64,000 nt of DNA, taken from NCBI RefSeq assembly GCF_029255145.1, contig NZ_JAPUVQ010000145.1, positions 1 through 64,000 on the forward strand. The letters are read 5' to 3'. Shown here piece by piece: positions 62,390-64,000 of the stretch. The position numbers and the translations under genes are program-made. This DNA is from Accumulibacter sp003538495. GTDB lineage: Bacteria; Pseudomonadota; Gammaproteobacteria; Burkholderiales; Rhodocyclaceae. The notes beneath the pieces are model-generated. The model did not search any database and was not told the origin of the DNA. It saw only the letters and a list, made by a program, of their open reading frames with translations. Each line of letters starts with the position of its first letter. Positions within the stretch are counted from its first letter, which is position 1.

Positions 62390-62450
62390 GACACCCGTAG
62401 TAACGCGCTGTTCGATGGAGAAGCCAAGCTGTTCTTGGCCTCTTTTTCGA
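62390..62450 (-). repeat. Intergenic repeat, copy R1
   Basis: Contains TAACGCGCTGTTC (62401-62413, near the palindrome of other copies) and a hairpin GCCAAG/CTTGGC with flank GAAGCCAAG. On the minus strand it lies about 42 nt before ATG 62360. Shares GGGTGTCG and AAGAGGCCAAG (minus-strand reading) with R2. Confidence 0.7.
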
Positions 62451-62459
62451 TCAATTTGA

Positions 62460-62819
62460 TCAGCCCAAACGGGCCACGTAGCGAGCGTAATCTCCACCTT
62501 CCGGATTGACGTAGAGGTAGGGGCGACCGGGTGCTGTGACCTCGACGCAGAAGTAGCCGTCGCCGGTGCCGCCCCCCTTGCCGCGCAGCCAGTCGCGTGA
62601 GGCCAACAGGCTTCCTGCAAAGGCATCGAACTCGGCGGTGGTCAGTTCCTTGGTCTCGGTGACGTAGATCTTGTGGGGGTCGCTTCCACCCAGTTCGCTG
62701 AGGTCGGCCGGCTTGCGGGCAAACGGCAGGCGGACGCTCAACTCCTCAACCTGGAGGGTGGTGTCGCCGAACTGCAGGGTGCGCGGGGTGCGTTCGATGG
62801 TGATGGTCATGGTGCTCAT
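62460..62819 (-). CDS. Small unknown phage protein, 119 aa
   Basis: Not recognised; beta-rich N-terminus (TITIERTPRTLQFGDTTLQVEEL) and a C-terminus with GRPYLYVNPEGGDYARYV. Preceded by repeat copy R2 and by an AAGGAAAA ribosome site. Third gene of the operon; no function assigned. Confidence 0.6.
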   Translation of the reverse strand: MSTMTITIERTPRTLQFGDTTLQVEELSVRLPFARKPADLSELGGSDPHKIYVTETKELTTAEFDAFAGSLLASRDWLRGKGGGTGDGYFCVEVTAPGRPYLYVNPEGGDYARYVARLG

Positions 62820-62850
62820 TGCGGTTTTCCTTGTTTGGCGTCGTCAATCA

Positions 62851-62915
62851 CGACACCCACATGAACGCGCTGTTCAAGCCGGAAGCCAAGCGTCGCTTGG
62901 CCTCTTTCTGGATCT
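62851..62915 (-). repeat. Intergenic repeat, copy R2
   Basis: Has the perfect palindrome TGAACGCGCTGTTCA and the hairpin GCCAAGCGTCGCTTGGC (7-bp stem). Lies about 44 nt before ATG 62819 on the minus strand. Confidence 0.75.
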
Positions 62916-62921
62916 TTCTGG

Positions 62922-63467
62922 TCATGCGATACGGTAGATCCGCTCACCACCCTGCGGCTTGTCCGAGACGATGTTCAGGCCGAGCTTTTTCTTGAAGGCT
63001 CCGGCAAAGGTGCCGCGCACCGTATGTGCCTGCCAGCCAGTGGCGATGCAGATCTGGCCGATGGTTGCGCCCTCGGGGCGTTGCAGCATCCGGATCACTT
63101 CGGCCTGCTTGCTGTTTTCGCGTGTGCGTGGCTTTGCATGCTCATGCGCATTGTCTTTGGCCCACTCGGCCTCACACGCGGCCACGTTGGCTTCCAACTC
63201 GGGATCTGCGACCAATGGTGCTGCTGCGATCTCAGGCTCAAACGTGGGCGCCGGGCGCGCAACACCCAAGGCGTCGTAGCCCTCCGCTGCGACAAACCAG
63301 TCGCTGCCGTTGGTGGTGATCAGGGCACGGTTGAACAAGCCGTCGAGCACCTTCTTGCGCGCGCCGCCTTTGATGTTGTCGGGGAACCAGTCGATCTTGC
63401 CGGCGGTGTGGTTGATGGCGTAGGCAAGGATGGCGTGCTGGGCAGGGGTCAGGTTGGTGGTGGTCAT
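62922..63467 (-). CDS. DUF3489 domain protein
   Basis: 181 residues; two winged-helix-like parts, the first (1-65: TPAQHAILAYAINHTAGKIDWFP) and the C-terminal DUF3489 domain (about 115-178: SKQAEVIRMLQRPEGATIGQICIATGWQAHTVRGTFAGAFKKKLG). The family occurs in proteobacterial phages and is probably DNA-binding. Preceded by repeat copy R3 and GGAGCAG ribosome site. Confidence 0.8.
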   Translation of the reverse strand: MTTTNLTPAQHAILAYAINHTAGKIDWFPDNIKGGARKKVLDGLFNRALITTNGSDWFVAAEGYDALGVARPAPTFEPEIAAAPLVADPELEANVAACEAEWAKDNAHEHAKPRTRENSKQAEVIRMLQRPEGATIGQICIATGWQAHTVRGTFAGAFKKKLGLNIVSDKPQGGERIYRIA

Positions 63468-63490
63468 TTGCTGCTCCTTCGGGGTGGTGA

Positions 63491-63560
63491 TGACGATGTG
63501 ATGAACGCGCTGTTCGGGAGTGAAGCCAAGCGTTTTCTGCTTGCAGTCGTTGGCTTCCGA
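63491..63560 (-). repeat. Intergenic repeat, copy R3
   Basis: Contains GATGAACGCGCTGTTCGGG and a larger imperfect stem GAAGCCAA/TTGGCTTC with a 20-nt loop. Lies about 36 nt before ATG 63467. Confidence 0.75.
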
Positions 63561-63767
63561 TCAGTCCTTAGCAATCTGCGATTTCGTGGCTTTGCGCTTC
63601 GATTCGCCCAGTTCAATGCCAGCCTTGAAGGCAGCCTCCAGCGCGTCCTTGATGCACCAGACCGCTGTGTCGTGGAAGTCCAGGCCATCAGCGTTGCGGG
63701 TCTGCAGGGTTTCGATGCCGAGGTGCTTCTGGGCGATCAGGGTGAGGATGGTGTCGATCTGGTTCAT
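63561..63767 (-). CDS. DUF6900-like small protein
   Basis: 68 residues, mostly one helical domain (DTILTLIAQKHLGIETLQTRN, VWCIKDALEAAFKAGIELGE). Resembles the DUF6900 family, which accompanies DUF3489 in phage operons, from memory. First gene of the minus-strand operon; preceded by copy R4. Confidence 0.7.
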   Translation of the reverse strand: MNQIDTILTLIAQKHLGIETLQTRNADGLDFHDTAVWCIKDALEAAFKAGIELGESKRKATKSQIAKD

Positions 63768-63794
63768 GGCGTGCCCCTTTCAGGGTTGTGATTG

Positions 63795-63842
63795 GCATGA
63801 CGTGATGAACGCGCTGTTCCCGATGGAAGCCAAGCTCAATCT
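63795..63842 (-). repeat. Intergenic repeat, copy R4
   Basis: Contains GATGAACGCGCTGTTCCCG then GGAAGCCAAGC; the hairpin arm is not completed. Lies about 38 nt before ATG 63767 and between that gene and the oppositely directed gene at 63876. Confidence 0.7.
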
Positions 63843-63875
63843 GCGGAAATGACGAACAAATGAGTGAAGGTGACG

Positions 63876-64000
63876 ATGGGACTCTCGATTCGCGCCTACG
63901 CGCGCCACCGTGGCGTGTCGCACGTGGCCGTGAAAAAGGCCATCGACACCGGACGGATCACGCCGCTGCCTGACGGCACGATTGATCCGGACGCGGCGGA
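63876..64000 (+). CDS. Start of a phage gene, possibly packaging/terminase small subunit
   Basis: Partial, 41 codons to the window end. The N-terminus (SIRAYARHRGVSHVAVKKAID) is a helix-turn-helix resembling the DNA-packaging small subunits such as Nu1, but the remainder is cut off, so other DNA-binding functions are possible. GAAGGTGACG precedes the ATG; no family can be confirmed from this much. Confidence 0.5.
   Translation, partial: MGLSIRAYARHRGVSHVAVKKAIDTGRITPLPDGTIDPDAA

Noticed and set aside
63024..63791. A 255-codon plus-strand frame across the DUF3489 gene and two repeats
   Set aside because: It is the antisense of the DUF3489 and DUF6900-like genes; its N-terminus has no ribosome site or protein family signs. 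Its NALFxxEAK segments come from the repeats and are treated under them.

Overview
The window is high-GC DNA from a proteobacterium, most likely a betaproteobacterium of a Rhodocyclales/Accumulibacter-like type. That placement is an inference from gene content and protein style (ilvBN with an E. coli-like IlvB, cytochrome c4, heme d1 genes nirJ and nirN, GluQ, Mg-type HemB, a ubiquinone-type UbiC); no rRNA is present to confirm it.

Positions 1 to about 43,000 are chromosomal backbone. In order: the ilvBN operon behind a valine-rich leader and attenuator-like hairpin; a cation/proton antiporter; a CBS protein; cytochrome c4 divergent from engB; a structured engB-hemB spacer that may encode a minus-strand RNA; hemB; an acyltransferase tied to a five-PAS GGDEF-EAL protein; argB with a HAD phosphatase that seems to start at CTG; gluQ; a ClsB-type cardiolipin synthase; nirJ-nirN behind an FNR/DNR-type box; a DUF192 protein; ubiC; an RhlE-type helicase; a tight six-gene minus-strand cluster (uppP, yqiA-like, RNase II-like, tonB-like, aroE, mtgA); YkgJ and IclR proteins; tpx; a large repetitive autotransporter; a lipoprotein hydrolase; an exonuclease; ssb; an MFS transporter; uvrA; an HU protein; an exported protein; and tRNA-Ala(CGC).

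After the tRNA the content changes to mobile DNA that runs off the right end. From 43.4 to 48.0 kb two unrecognised minus-strand genes face a XRE repressor, an ImmA/IrrE protease and a protein that appears to fuse a HEPN RNase motif to a LOTUS/OST-HTH domain, with an operator-like palindrome between the two arms. From 48.07 kb a translationally coupled block encodes a small protein, DUF2924, a large serine recombinase and a putative accessory protein. A siphophage-like early region follows: HTH, BRO-N protein, Sak4-like recombinase, SSB-like protein, Cas4-like nuclease, D5/P4-type primase-helicase, RuvC-like resolvase, and two tandem ParB-methyltransferase fusions whose catalytic motifs differ (TSPPY and DPPY). 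The right end holds four small minus-strand genes, each preceded by a copy of the same roughly 50-bp repeat, and then the start of a plus-strand gene that may begin the packaging region.

Together the mobile genes look like the lysogeny, integration, replication/recombination and DNA-modification parts of an integrated tailed phage or related element. The left boundary is not resolved and no structural phage genes lie in the window. The best candidates for something undescribed are the four-copy intergenic repeat at 62.4-63.8 kb, the HEPN-LOTUS module with its divergent unknown partners, and the structured engB-hemB spacer.
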